From: Nymphalis io
Taxonomy: Eukaryota > Arthropoda > Insecta > Lepidoptera > Nymphalidae
NCBI RefSeq assembly: GCF_905147045.1
Contig: NC_065896.1
Span: 7,837,001-7,901,000 of the forward strand
Direction: 5' to 3'
DNA length: 64,000 nucleotides
Shown: piece after piece, positions 1 through 11,500 of the stretch
How positions within the stretch are numbered: the stretch's first letter is position 1
How the letters are laid out: every line of letters starts with the position of its first letter
Program-made: the position numbers and the translations under genes
The notes under the pieces: generated by a model
Databases searched by the model: none
Seen by the model: only the letters and a program-made list of their open reading frames with translations
Told to the model about the DNA's origin: nothing

Positions 1-60
1 TGGATATAATAACTCATATAAATGAGTCTCCAGTTATAACTATCTGGTTTCAATTTATAG

Positions 61-3000
61 CAAAGAAGCAACCTCGCTGAGCGAACTGAGTCGCTGGACC
101 GGTGCAGCTACTAACTTCGGCAAGAGGAAGCTGGCCACGATACATTTACATAGACTGATGGAAGTGAAACCGGACTGGACGCACGTTGTTGTCAAAGTGT
201 CTCCGACTAAAAAGCCGGTAGGTTCTTTTATCAATAGTTAAAAATGTATTTGTTAGGAAATTTACCGAATTTACGTAGGTTTTTTTTAAACCCAATAGTG
301 ATGTTTATTTTATGTTATTACAATTAGTACTATATTCCTTCTACATATTCCATAATAGATTATAAAGATGATAAAATATTAAGGGTGGATTAAAGTTAGA
401 CACATATTGACCTTTTGAGCCTTTATATGATCACTTCAATTGGTTTTTTGCAAGCCCGTCTGGGTAGGTACCATCAGATATTCTACCGCTAAACATCAAT
501 ACTTAGTATTTTTGTGTTCCGGTTTGAAAAGTGAGCGAACCAGTGTATTTACATAGACAACATCTTAATTTCCAAGATTAGTGGTTCATTAGCAATGTAA
601 AGAATGGTAAATATTTCTTACAGTGCCAATGTTTACGTTCGCCTTTTTACTAAATAAAAAATAATAATAATGTCCTCCAGACCGATTTCGGCCACGGCGG
701 CCAATCTCAAGAGAGATTAGCTAATTGCGCAGGAGATATTATAGTGGACAAGTTTGTGTACAAACACAGGTGCACTCTCTAGCTGTCATAATCCGATGGG
801 ACGGCAATTCGACATGACCGGAAAGAGTTCAGGCGTAGGACCAACGGCTTTACGTGCTTTCCGAGGCACGGGAGTGAACACACTTCCAACCTCCAGACTC
901 CGGGCTGCTACTGAGAATTTTCTGACAGAAAAACCCAATAACTTTTTACTGGCCCGACTTAGGAATTGAACCCAGGAACTCCGGATCTGCGGCCTTGGAT
1001 GTTCATTGGATGGGGAAAATGCACTTTAAAGTCAAATTTGAAAGCCATAGTACTATTCGTAACTTTTGATAATAATTTTTAAGATGCAAAAAGGTTATAC
1101 AGACAGGTATTACTGTCACGTGTACTCCACTGCATTTGTATATATTTTAATTAAAAATGTTACGATATTTTCACAGATAGTACTCAATGTCGATGTAAAC
1201 GATCACGCATCGAGAGAAATATACGTTAAACTACCCGCAGATATATCATTCGGTTCACGTGTCGCAGTAGATGAAACGGAACCGAATAGTTTATATTACG
1301 AATTGATTCTGTCTGATTTGAATTATGTCCACCAAGCGTATTTGTTATATGTTGAGCCGACAAGCAGCTGTCAAGCGACACAATACCACGTGACTGCTGA
1401 GTTACACGTACCATGGGCGAAGAATCATGAATCGTATCATTATTTTACGTAAGTTATTTTAAATTATTATTTATAACGTGAATTTTTTTTAAACATTTTA
1501 TGCAGACATATTTAAAAATCGAAATCGAAAAAATTAGTACCCGGGCCCCCCAAGGATCTTGGTACCCCATTAGGATTATGTGGAACTCTTGTCTCCGCTG
1601 AAACCCCCGTGATACCCGTGTTTATTTTAAACTATGTAACAATTTTCTTACAGGCATTTGAAAAATACGCCCATGAAATTACGCATATTCAAAAACAACC
1701 CCAATGTAACAACAGAATGTCCAAACACAGAAAGGGTTAAGATTACTCTTCTATTAGATCCAAAATGCCAATTTAAGATTACGTAAGTACCTTTACAACC
1801 TTGTTGCAATGGATGCTGTATTTGATGGAATACTTATAAAGAACGATCCGTCCTGCATTATTTATCACAACCCAAGGTGTATCGAATAAATTTATTTATG
1901 TCTGGTGTTTTGAAAATTCCATTAAGATGGCTTCACATTATAATTCAATTCGCAAACTTTTATGTTTCTCAATGAAGTCCGAGGTCAAATTGTAGAACCA
2001 GAATCGTTACCGTTCATAGGACATTGTCACGACAAAATCTCTGCCATGCCATGTCACACGAAAATGAACCTTTTGGACATGGCATGGACATTATAGTACA
2101 TGGCATGGACATTATAGTACATGGCATGGACATTATAAGTACATGGCATGGACATTATAATACATGGCATGGACATTATAGTACATGGCATGGACATTAT
2201 AGTACATGGCATGGACATTATAGTACATGGAATGGACATTATTGTACATGGCATGGACATTATAAGTACATGGCATGGACATTATAGTACATGGCATGGA
2301 CATTATTGTACATGGTAACACATCGAGAGAACTATTTATATGTTCTTTTTTCTACTATTCATTTATAACATTTTTTTTCAGTGTCTCAAACTCGTGGTAC
2401 TATCGCTTGGCACAACTCGCACGTAACTACACTCCAGTGTTAGTTCCCTACGTAGTGGCTATAGTTTTACTCGCAGCTAGAAGTAATTTGCAGAGCTTGA
2501 AAGAACGTGGCACATGTATAACGATACACAGTGCTTTCATGAGTGAAGGTGTGCAACCGTATTACGTATTGGTCTTTGGAAGATTTGTTGGTGTGTCGGT
2601 GATGTAAGTTTATTTTAAACAATTAAAGATTGTTTACACATTGATTTTAAATGTCCTGAAAAACTCGCCGCTGCAAAACTAACAGGCAGCATTTAAGCAG
2701 CAGCTATTAAATGTCTCACTGCTGGTGTAAGGCAAATCTAACTTTTTGAGGAGGTGGTTTAGAGCTTACTCTACCACGCTCTAATGCTGGTTGGTTATAT
2801 TGGATACACGTGACCGATTTTCCTCGGGGCCATGTACAGGTTTCCTCACGAAGTTTTCTTTCACCGGTGAGCACGATATGAATAATAGACACAAATTAAG
2901 CTCTTGAAAATTCAGTGGTGCTTACCCGGATTTAATGATTTTGATGTTGCCTGGCAACAAAATTAATTTTTTTTAGAGATAAATTTCTTTATTTTATATA

Positions 3001-6000
3001 TAGACACCTACATAATTCATATCTTGTTACGACTTACTAGTGTACTTTATCTTACATTATTGAGCACCGCCATTCAATTACCCGAAGTTGTTACGATGCT
3101 ATAAGAACTACTCATATACATATAATAATTTATTTTGCAATTATATATTTTCGATTATAGTTTAACTTTTTAAGATTATAAGAAATGTATTCTTTTGTTC
3201 TCTCACAAATAATAGGTGTCCATTTTAAATATTCAATTCTCATATACGTGAATTTAATTCTTATGAGAATAATAAATATTTTGTAAATTTTTAATTTATT
3301 TTAGTATAAGTTGTAAAAGATATATCAGTCCTAAATGTGTTACTTTAAATATTCATCGGTATAGAAAATAGATTGAAAGTAGGGTAACTAGTCCTTAATT
3401 GTTATTATTGGCTTTTACCTTTAGTGCGTGCTCAGTCAGATTCCTGGATGGTTTCATACATTACTTTATTATTTATTCATTCATTATTTACATATGGTAT
3501 TAAAATTTGTGACGCCATTATTGTTATTCTTAAGATAAGTAAAACCACTTTCATTAATCGCATAAAACCGCTAGGTTAAATGAGGTATCATTAAGCACAA
3601 TGAGTAAAATTTAAAAGTACAAAATTCTTTGTATATGACATAACGCTAAGTTCAATTTTCGTTTTGTAGCGATTCGCTTGTGTTTTTTGTAGTAATTTTT
3701 TAAATTAGTTTACGAAAATGTTATTGTTTAAACATTTTTAATTTATAGGAATTTAAATGTGAATCTTGTTCCAGGGCCGTGCCGTTTGTATCATTTCTAT
3801 TCGAGAATGCCAGTTGGAATAATCTTGAAGTACTAAATTTCACTCGATCTCTCCTAGTGTTGCCAACTTATATGACTGCTTTGGGAATATTAAATGTTCT
3901 TGGTTTTGTAGTACTGTTTGTAATGTTATTTTCATCGCAGTTGGCTCACCGACTCCTATTTAGGTTTGTAAAATAATATTCTAAAAATGTATTCTGTATT
4001 ATTTCAGTTAATTTATAACTGTAGATTAAATACAGTAGGTTAATACATTTTTTTTTATATTTTATGTTGTACCTTTTATTTTTTAGGATTGTATGGCGTG
4101 GTGGTACAGGGCTAGCTGAGAGGATATCAGAGGGGCTACAAAAAGTGCCAATGATCATGACTACTGCTCTCATTTGTGCTGTGCCTCTTTCTTGTGGTGC
4201 TGCATCTTTGGCTGTTGGTGGTGCATTCTATGCATTTTTGGTCAGTTATCGAACTTCTTACAATGCAAAATTTTCTTAAAAATTAAACATTATATTAAAT
4301 TGTTAACATCACATAATTATGGTATATTTATACTTTCTATTATTTGAGGTACAGTAATAATAGTTTATTTCTTTTAGATATCTAAAATGCTCGAAGAATA
4401 TCTTGAAGATTACGTTTATATACTGATGTCTAAAGCAGCCAGCAGGATCTGTCGTATGTTTAAAGCCAAAGAAACTGAAGTTACCACAACAACAGGTCCA
4501 TCGTCAAATGATAAAGGCAAAGTGAAAGAGCCCGAGTCTACAGAAGATAAAAAAGCAAAGCTATTAGAAGAATGGAAGCATATTAATGACTTGAATAGTA
4601 TAAACTTTCACATTATGCTATTTTTCATGTGGATGGCAGTGACTCTTATTAATTTACCGGCTTTATTGACATGGGCACGAAACTTCAAGTAAATATAAGT
4701 TATAAGTTTTTTTTTAATAATCAAAAATCAGCAAGCAATATTAATTCTAAATTCCAAGCTTTACAGATTAAACACATTGACCCTACGCCAGACTTGGGCA
4801 ATTGTGATTATTATTAATCTGTAATCAAATACTATTTTTGGATAGATTCTGAGAAGTACTGCCCGTATCGTACCGTTCCGTGCATCCCCGCGCCGGCCGG
4901 TCATATCTTATCTCCAGCACACTTAACGTGCGTCCGGCTACACACTTAAGATTAAAGATTATTAATATTATAACTTTCGTTTATAATATTTCTAATTGAA
5001 AATATTAAACTCAGCAGAAAAGCAAAATTCATGTACATATTTCGTAAAAAACAACCAATTATCTGTAATCTTGATTACTATAATCAAAATTAATGATTAC
5101 AGAAGTAGTTGATTACATCTAACTCCGCCCTACATTTCCTTTAAGACGTAGTAAGTTTATATGTAAAAGGGCTAAATTTGTATTACATTAATAATTGATT
5201 CTCTTTTTGCTGGGTAATCGTTACAGGAGAAGTTTAAAAAATATATGTTAACCACATATATATAATTTATTTCTCTCGGTTAAAAAAATCTTTGTAATAG
5301 TTAATAATTATGCAAAGTACCCTCTGAAGGAGAAGTTTATTACTATTGTTTTAGTCATATGTCAAGTTTTTTTTTGTTTTATTTACATAAATAATTAACA
5401 CAATATGAGGGAAATATTCGGTTATTTCTACAGAATATGTTTTTATATATATATTTTTTACGAAATCGAAACTAGATGTATCCCCTGTATCGCTTAAAAA
5501 AGGGCAAAGGGGGTGAGTTTTCTGCGCGGCATGATTTTCGGTAACGGCGAAACGATCAAGGTCAACGACATATTCAAATAAAATATTTGGTATATACTAC
5601 TTATATATTTACTTAAAATATTTTAGTATATATAAGAACTACAAAACTCCATTATTGCTCTTTAATTGAAAACCTAATTACACCTAGGTACCAGTTTTAT
5701 ATTCACAAAATTATCGCTATGAACTAAAATGATATTATTGTGTTAATATAAATACTTTTTTTAGGTATGATACGGTTTTGAAACCAGATACATCCTACTA
5801 CACCGGTTTCATCATGTCAGCATGTTCAGCTATTGTTTGGCAGATGGATACTCCCAAGAAGTTTTTGTTAGTATATTTAAATTTATTTTGTAGTATTAAC
5901 TGTATTTGTTCTATAAATGTAAAAACAATATTTAACATTTTTGAAATTACAGTAATGTATCGTGCAAACCATTTTACTTTAAAATAATTATATTAAAAAA

Positions 6001-6667
6001 TGCTATTTACTCTTGCAACCAAATTTGTGATATAAATAGTCCAATACAATATAAACTTTATAATATAAAAAGATCAAATAAATAAAGAATATATATATTA
6101 TTTAATAATAGTTTATTACTGGTTGAATAAAATGTCATTTTTCTTTCTTTATTTTTTAGGAAGCATTATGAAAGTGTGGGTCATATGCTCTACATCGTGG
6201 CAATCATGATTTTAGCCTTTGGGCCATTTTCTCTTACAATTGTCAACTATGCTGTTACATTTATGTTTACGGTCATTACAATACATCAATGGTGTGGTAA
6301 AGAAGATTTAGCCCAAGTAATATCTGAACAGAACATGAAAAGAGGAGTTAGTAAGGATGATGATGATAAGACAGCTAATAAAATGGATCTGGAAACCAAA
6401 AATAAAAATGACGAAACAAAATTTAATTGTGATACAGGGCCAATAAATGAAAATGTTACTGACGAAAAAGCCAATGAAAATGTTGCTGACGAAAAAGCCA
6501 ATGAAAATGTTGCTGACGAAAAAGCCAATGAAAATGTTGCCGACGAAAAAGCCAATGAAAATGAAGAAAATGCCACTGAACGTGATGTGCCCAACGAAAA
6601 TAAGATTTACAATATATTCAAAAATCTCAGAGAGAAGCTTAGTTTCAATAACAATTTGGAACAATAA
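61..6667 (+). CDS. PGAP1: GPI inositol-deacylase, C-terminal part (5' end outside window)
   Basis: PGAP1 removes the acyl chain from the inositol of GPI anchors in the ER, before GPI-anchored proteins leave for the Golgi. Nine exons can be joined with consistent phase: 61-217, 1177-1448, 1654-1782, 2382-2603, 3775-3963, 4087-4240, 4378-4688, 5765-5866 and 6160-6667. They encode 680 residues ending in TAA. The lipase domain with its catalytic serine is off the left edge; the part seen here is the lumenal middle region followed by the membrane region. Hydrophobic segments occur in exons 4 (VLVPYVVAIVLLAA), 5 (GILNVLGFVVLFVMLFSS), 6, 7 (HIMLFFMWMAVTLINLPALL), 8 and 9 (two). An acidic, lysine-rich cytosolic loop lies in exon 7. 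The tail after the last membrane segment is hydrophilic and contains a nine-residue tandem repeat. Donor of exon 6 (GTCAGT) and exon 8 (GTTAGT) are less standard but keep phase. The family call rests on the exon 1-2 sequence and membrane topology recognised by eye. Confidence 0.88.
457..655 (+). mobile_element. Family A retroposon, old copy
   Basis: Diverged match to the family A consensus: GTCTGGGTAGGTACC, a TTCTACCGC block, and the TTGTGTTCCGGTTTGAA block, ending in an A/T-rich tail. It lies in the first PGAP1 intron of the window, immediately before a reverse family C copy. Confidence 0.75.
667..1005 (-). mobile_element. Family C tRNA-headed SINE, reverse orientation
   Basis: Reverse copy of the SINE seen complete at 23174-23525. 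The tail side (TCCTCCAGACCGATTTCGGC) is at the left and the tRNA-like head, with its reversed B box (AATTGAACCCAGGA), at the right. The start of the head is missing. It sits in a PGAP1 intron. The 71-codon open frame across it is a by-product of the repeat. Confidence 0.85.
2077..2315 (+). repeat. 21-bp minisatellite in a PGAP1 intron
   Basis: About eleven tandem copies of a unit close to ACATGGCATGGACATTATAGT, with one or two base changes or insertions between units. It lies in the intron between exons 3 and 4 and ends about 65 bp before the exon 4 acceptor. Because ATG recurs in every unit it creates open frames on both strands; these are not genes. Confidence 0.95.
2690..2945 (-). mobile_element. 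Family B SINE, degenerate reverse copy
   Basis: Recognised by the scattered blocks ATGTCTCACTGCTGG, TACTCTACCACGCTCTAATGC and the GCACGATATGAATAATAGACA / CAGTGGTGCTTACCCGG region, all in reverse order relative to 33203-33500. Strongly decayed, so the ends are approximate. Confidence 0.65.
6446..6553 (+). repeat. In-frame 27-bp coding repeat in the PGAP1 tail
   Basis: Four head-to-tail 27-bp units (6446-6472, 6473-6499, 6500-6526, 6527-6553) encode NENV(T/A)DEKA, followed by a partial fifth unit. The units differ by only a few bases, so they are recent or homogenised. The unit length is a multiple of three, so copy-number changes keep the frame. They add a charged, probably disordered cytosolic tail. 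Confidence 0.9.
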
Positions 6668-7730
6668 TTAATCAAAGTCCATTTATTTTTGGAATTTATT
6701 ATTTGTATATATGTTGTAGAATGTTGACAAAGATATTTTAATGTATTGACTATTTTAATAGAGATATTAATGTAACTAGTCCAACAATATTTTACCAGTG
6801 TACCATATAAGAATTAATAATTGAAAAAAAAAGTGTAGTCAGTACTAGTAGATGTCTTATGTATGCATTTTATCCGCAGCAAACAAAAACTTGTTTAAGA
6901 ATATTGTAAACATCTCAAAAAATATGTAATTTTGTATAATAATGGCCTATTTTTTGTGCCAATATTTTAAAACAGTGGCCTGACCCAACATAGTCCTGGT
7001 TGTACAATTATCTGTCTTAGTATACATTACGTCTCCGGAAGTGTTTGTTGAAAGTCACTGACAAATATGAGAATACTCTTTATTTATATAGTACAAATAA
7101 CACATCAGACCATGGGCCACTATATTTTTTATAGAACATTTTAAATAATAAAAAGTTATTAACATTACATACTTCTAGTATTCAACTGTTTCTGAAAGAT
7201 AACAGTTTCTAGTAAATAATAGACTTAAGCATAGTACTGTTAACTCATACTGTGGTATTTTTCTTACTTCAAGAATATTTATTTACCTGTAGTTACATCT
7301 AAACAAAAGGTTAGATTTGTATATTTTACATGCACAAAAGGAACCTTTATTATAACTATTTTGTTGGATAAGTAATATCATGACATCAACGAAAGTATTC
7401 AAATTTCACGCCAGATAATGACTTCTAGAAAAATTTGAATATCTCTGGTTACATTATTGTAATTTTCATAAGGATCTCTTAATATTTTTGAAAATATATG
7501 TCTATGTTACTTGTTGATACTATATTCTATGTGTGTAGTGAAAGAATTTTTAAAATCAATTAAGTAGTTTTCAATTATATCCATTACAAATTAATATAAA
7601 AAAAAACTTTTCTCTTTATAATATTAATAGTCGTTCAGTAATATAGATATAGGCGAAATTTCCTGTTTAAACTATAATCCGATATTAATTGTCTTTAAAA
7701 ATAAAAGAATTTTACCTTAAAAGCTATTTA
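6668..7730. other. Convergent intergenic / 3'-UTR space between PGAP1 and SPCS1
   Basis: AT-rich sequence with no exon-like frame and no family A, B or C repeat that I could recognise. It probably holds the PGAP1 3' UTR at its left. Confidence 0.6.
7147..7152 (+). terminator. Possible PGAP1 polyadenylation signal
   Basis: AATAAA about 480 bp after the PGAP1 stop. It is the first exact hexamer I noticed on this strand. In such AT-rich DNA this is weak evidence without transcript ends. Confidence 0.35.
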
Positions 7731-7736
7731 TTTATT
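7731..7736 (-). terminator. SPCS1 polyadenylation signal
   Basis: AATAAA on the minus strand (TTTATT on plus), 44 bp downstream of the SPCS1 stop, a normal distance for a short 3' UTR. Confidence 0.6.
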
Positions 7737-7779
7737 ACAAATAAGATCAATAACAACGACACGTCATATAAATGCTCGT

Positions 7780-8061
7780 TCATTTTTTTCCTTTCTTACC
7801 AGATGATTTTTCATCAGTATTCCTAGGATTTTGCCAATTCAGCGGATTTCTGCGGTACATCGGCCACGGTGGTAAAGTTAAAATCGCAGCTAGTATAAAT
7901 CCTGCTCCCAAAATGTACACAGATTGAGAGAATTGTTGAACAATATAACCCCAAATGAATCCGACGATGCTGAATAATGTTATAATAGCTCTATACAGTT
8001 TTTCTGCCTTCGCTTGTCCAACATAATCTATATGGGTTGGGATAGACGTAAAAATATCCAT
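7780..8061 (-). CDS. SPCS1: Signal peptidase complex subunit 1
   Basis: Complete 93-residue intronless frame starting MDIFTSIPTHIDYVGQAKAE and ending in a lysine-rich tail (KKGKK). SPCS1 is a small non-catalytic ER membrane subunit of the signal peptidase complex that helps shape access of membrane segments to the catalytic subunits. Two hydrophobic hairpin segments are visible (about residues 26-46 and 48-68), followed by the family's LPPWPMYRRNPLNW motif at the cytosolic end of the second. Length and motif order match the family (about 100 residues in animals). It is convergent with PGAP1 and head to head with STRAP. An AATAAA on the minus strand lies 44 bp past the stop. Confidence 0.95.
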   Translation of the reverse strand: MDIFTSIPTHIDYVGQAKAEKLYRAIITLFSIVGFIWGYIVQQFSQSVYILGAGFILAAILTLPPWPMYRRNPLNWQNPRNTDEKSSGKKGKK

Positions 8062-8537
8062 TTTATATGTCTAGAAAATTGATTTGTTTTATATCTTGAA
8101 AAAAAAAACGATCAACTGACAAGGCGACGTAGACAAATACTTGGTAGTAGGTACTACTACTATCATGAAATATCACGTCAATAAGTCAAGTCACAGAGTA
8201 CATCCCACTGAAAAATAAAAATATAGATAACAAATAATCTCAGTGTGGCCTCAATATCAATATTAGTCTTAATATCTTATGAACATAATTTTCTACAATA
8301 AACAATATATTAATATCATCTATCAATCTCATCAATCTATCATTTAAAATTTGTTCTTGAACAGAAAAATACCAACAATATGTTGAGAATAATAAAGAGA
8401 TATGTAGTAACACTACACTGCATTTTGCCGTCAGTCGATTGTCAACATTCAGAACGATCAGACTCATTAGGTTAATTTTTAAAGTAACTAGTTTTATTTT
8501 GCAAAAGTACAACAAACTAAAAATTTTAAAACAAAAA
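8062..8537. promoter_or_regulatory. Shared SPCS1/STRAP promoter spacer
   Basis: 476 bp separate the divergent start codons of SPCS1 (minus) and STRAP (plus), so both promoters and 5' UTRs must fit here if neither gene has a distant non-coding first exon. A TCAGT initiator-like pentamer occurs at 8431-8435, about 105 bp before the STRAP ATG. No convincing TATA box was seen. Confidence 0.5.
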
Positions 8538-11500
8538 ATGACAACTTTCAAACAAGTTCCTCTCACATGTGGTGGCCATACTAGACCAGTTGTACATTTG
8601 GACTTCAGTGACGTTACAAAAGATGGATATTTTTTGATTTCGGCCTGCAAAGGTAAGTTTAATTATTACTTTGCACTCAGGGTGCCCTTTTGCCTTGGCC
8701 TATATGTAGGTGGAAGACTTGCAAGTGTGTTTGGGCGTATATGTTTGGGATTCGCGTGACAGATGTTAGGCGTTAAGAGATATTCGAAAGGCCTTCACTT
8801 TTTTTATTTTGTATAAGTCTGTTCGTGAAGTGTAATTTCTGTTAAGGCTATAATGACCTTCTCTTTCCGGACTTGCAGGAAGTACCTTGAGGTTCCGTTC
8901 GTATATTTCCTCGCGGCGGGTAGCTTACCTTGATAGACAAGTTGTGCTTTTTATTCTTGTAGCTTGGACATGACTCACATTCTTATTGCAAATACAAAAT
9001 AACTAGGGTCGAACCTTCGTTTCTTTCCTGTGGAGCTTGTTGACATTTCTTGGATATATTCTGGGTCACCTTGTTTTTTTGCAAGGTATAAATTGGTTCT
9101 TGACATTATTGTTTACTACATGGAATGTTAAGTAAACATTAGTAACTTTCATTGTGTTATACAAGGAAAGACTTTTAAATATTTGTAATACTATAATTAT
9201 TGTATTTCATGTCTAGTTACAATGGTTGACCTTACAAGTCTAATGATAAAAACAGATGGTAGCAACTTGTTATTTATATGAATAAAGTTTATATACAAGA
9301 TACACATATTGAAATTATGTAAAGGAATATACAACATGAATCATGGACTCAATTGAATCATCACATATTCAATTTTGAAAATATCTTCTACTCATAGTTC
9401 TTGTATTATAGTCTGATTAGAATCTAGTTTAAAGCGATTTTCTTTTTCCATGTCTTCCCATTTATATCCAAAATTACCCTACTATTTTATTTAAACATAT
9501 TATTATTTAATAAAATGTTTTGATTATATCCTGGAAAGCCTTATTGTTTATTATATTATATTTTATTTTGAACTAGTTTTTGCTTGTGGCTTCACCCCAG
9601 ATTAATGGGTAGCAGTAGGTGCTTGGTATAAAAAATTAGCCCATGTAGCCTTGAACTTCAAGTTTGCTTCCCACCAAATCTCATCAGTTCAGTGGTTTAC
9701 CTGTGAAAGTGTAATAGACAGAGTAACTTTCATATATATAATATTCATATATGTCATCTATTTTGTTGTTTTTGCCCGTTATTGCCAAATATTCATCTTA
9801 ATTAAAAATAATCATTTTAGGAAATATGTAGATTTTATTATAACATCAATATCATAATATTGATGTTATATTACCTATAATTAGCTTGACCCATTATTCA
9901 CAATAACCTTGCTTATAGTAACAAATTGCCTTCACTTGTATTTCAAAGTCACTCTCTATACATAATGCATATGTTACACATAATTTTTTACTTTGTAGAT
10001 GGCAAGCCTATGTTAAGACAAGGTGAGACTGGAGATTGGATTGGAACATTTGAGGGCCACAAAGGTGCAGTGTGGGGAGTAGCTTTAACAGAAAATGCCA
10101 ATTTAGCTGCTAGTGGGGCAGCTGATTTTACAGGTGATTTTTTTTTGTAATTAATATAGAATATATTACAATAAAATAATATTACCAAAACTAGAATAAA
10201 TAATAACAAAATATATATTTATTATTACATTTATATCATAGAACAATATTTTTGTATAATATAAATATGTTTCACAGCTAAATTATGGGACGCACGATAT
10301 GGTGAAGTGGTTCACACATTTGATCACGAGCACATAGTGAAAAGCGTCAACTTTAATGCTGATGACACTCTACTGCTCACTGCTAGCAATGAGAAAATCA
10401 TACGAGTATTTGATCTTAATAAGCCAGAAGCAGGATGTAAGAATATATTTTTTATATTTTAATTAAAGTGACAAAATGCTTAGTAAACTTTAAATCACAG
10501 GTTCAAATTCAATTCAGAGCTTTTATGTTTGTTATTATATTGTATTGTAATGTGTGCAATTTGATTAACTTACGTTACTAAAAATGAACTGTCTTTGGTT
10601 AAATATCAAACTTTGTTATAATTTCCAGCCCTTGAAAAAATAAGTGCGCACACAAACAGCATAAGGCATGCTGTCTTTTTACACAACTCGCGTATAGTGA
10701 GTGTTAGCGATGACCTTACGATGCGCGTCTGGGATCGCACAAGCGGCCAGGTGAGATTTCCATAACAATATACTAATTAATTTTCATAAAAATATTATAA
10801 ATAGTTTGTTTTCTTTGCTTGTTTTTTCCGATTTTAGACAATTTATTTTATTAATAAGGATTTTTTGTGTCATTTAGTTTATATATGTATGATAATACGT
10901 TGCATATTTTTTGAGATAAAGTGTAAATATGCCAAAGAAATCGAAGTGAAAATTATCGGTCTGAGTGATTTTGAAGCACTTTCAAAGACTGGCAAAGCTA
11001 TAACAGATACAAAGAACTATACAGATATGTGGCATTTAGTAATCAGATATAGATAGTTCTAATAAGTTTATTTTTTTTTAAAATGGCAATAATTATTGAC
11101 AAATTCAGTTTAATTGTTACAAATTAAAAATAATTTGTTATTTATTTTGATAAGTATTAATACAAACCTTATTAAAATAATTAAAAAAATATTTTTTAAA
11201 TTTATTATGTAGATAACTATTGCCTTTGCAATTCGGACCTGCAGAAATATTTTAGAAATATTACGAGATATTTAAATAAACGACAAAAAATACGACGTAT
11301 GGAATAGATCAGATTCCATAATGTAAAAATTAAAGTTTTACCATTAAAACTGAAATAATGAAAATTTAGAGAATATATTTTTCTAGAAATATTAATGATG
11401 TTTCGTTTACAGGAGGTCAATAAAATTGAGTTCTCAACAATACCTAACAGCCTAGAATTATCAAGAGATGGAGCTGTATTGACTGTAGCACACGGTGAGA

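Noticed and set aside
2024..2321. Overlapping repetitive frames of 62-87 codons on both strands, and a CRISPR-like look
   Set aside because: They are produced by the 21-bp tandem minisatellite. There are no spacers, and the genome is that of an insect.
8439..8537. An N-terminally extended STRAP beginning at the upstream in-frame ATG
   Set aside because: The extension has no counterpart in the family, while MTTFKQVPLTCGGH aligns with the known start region. It is probably 5' UTR.
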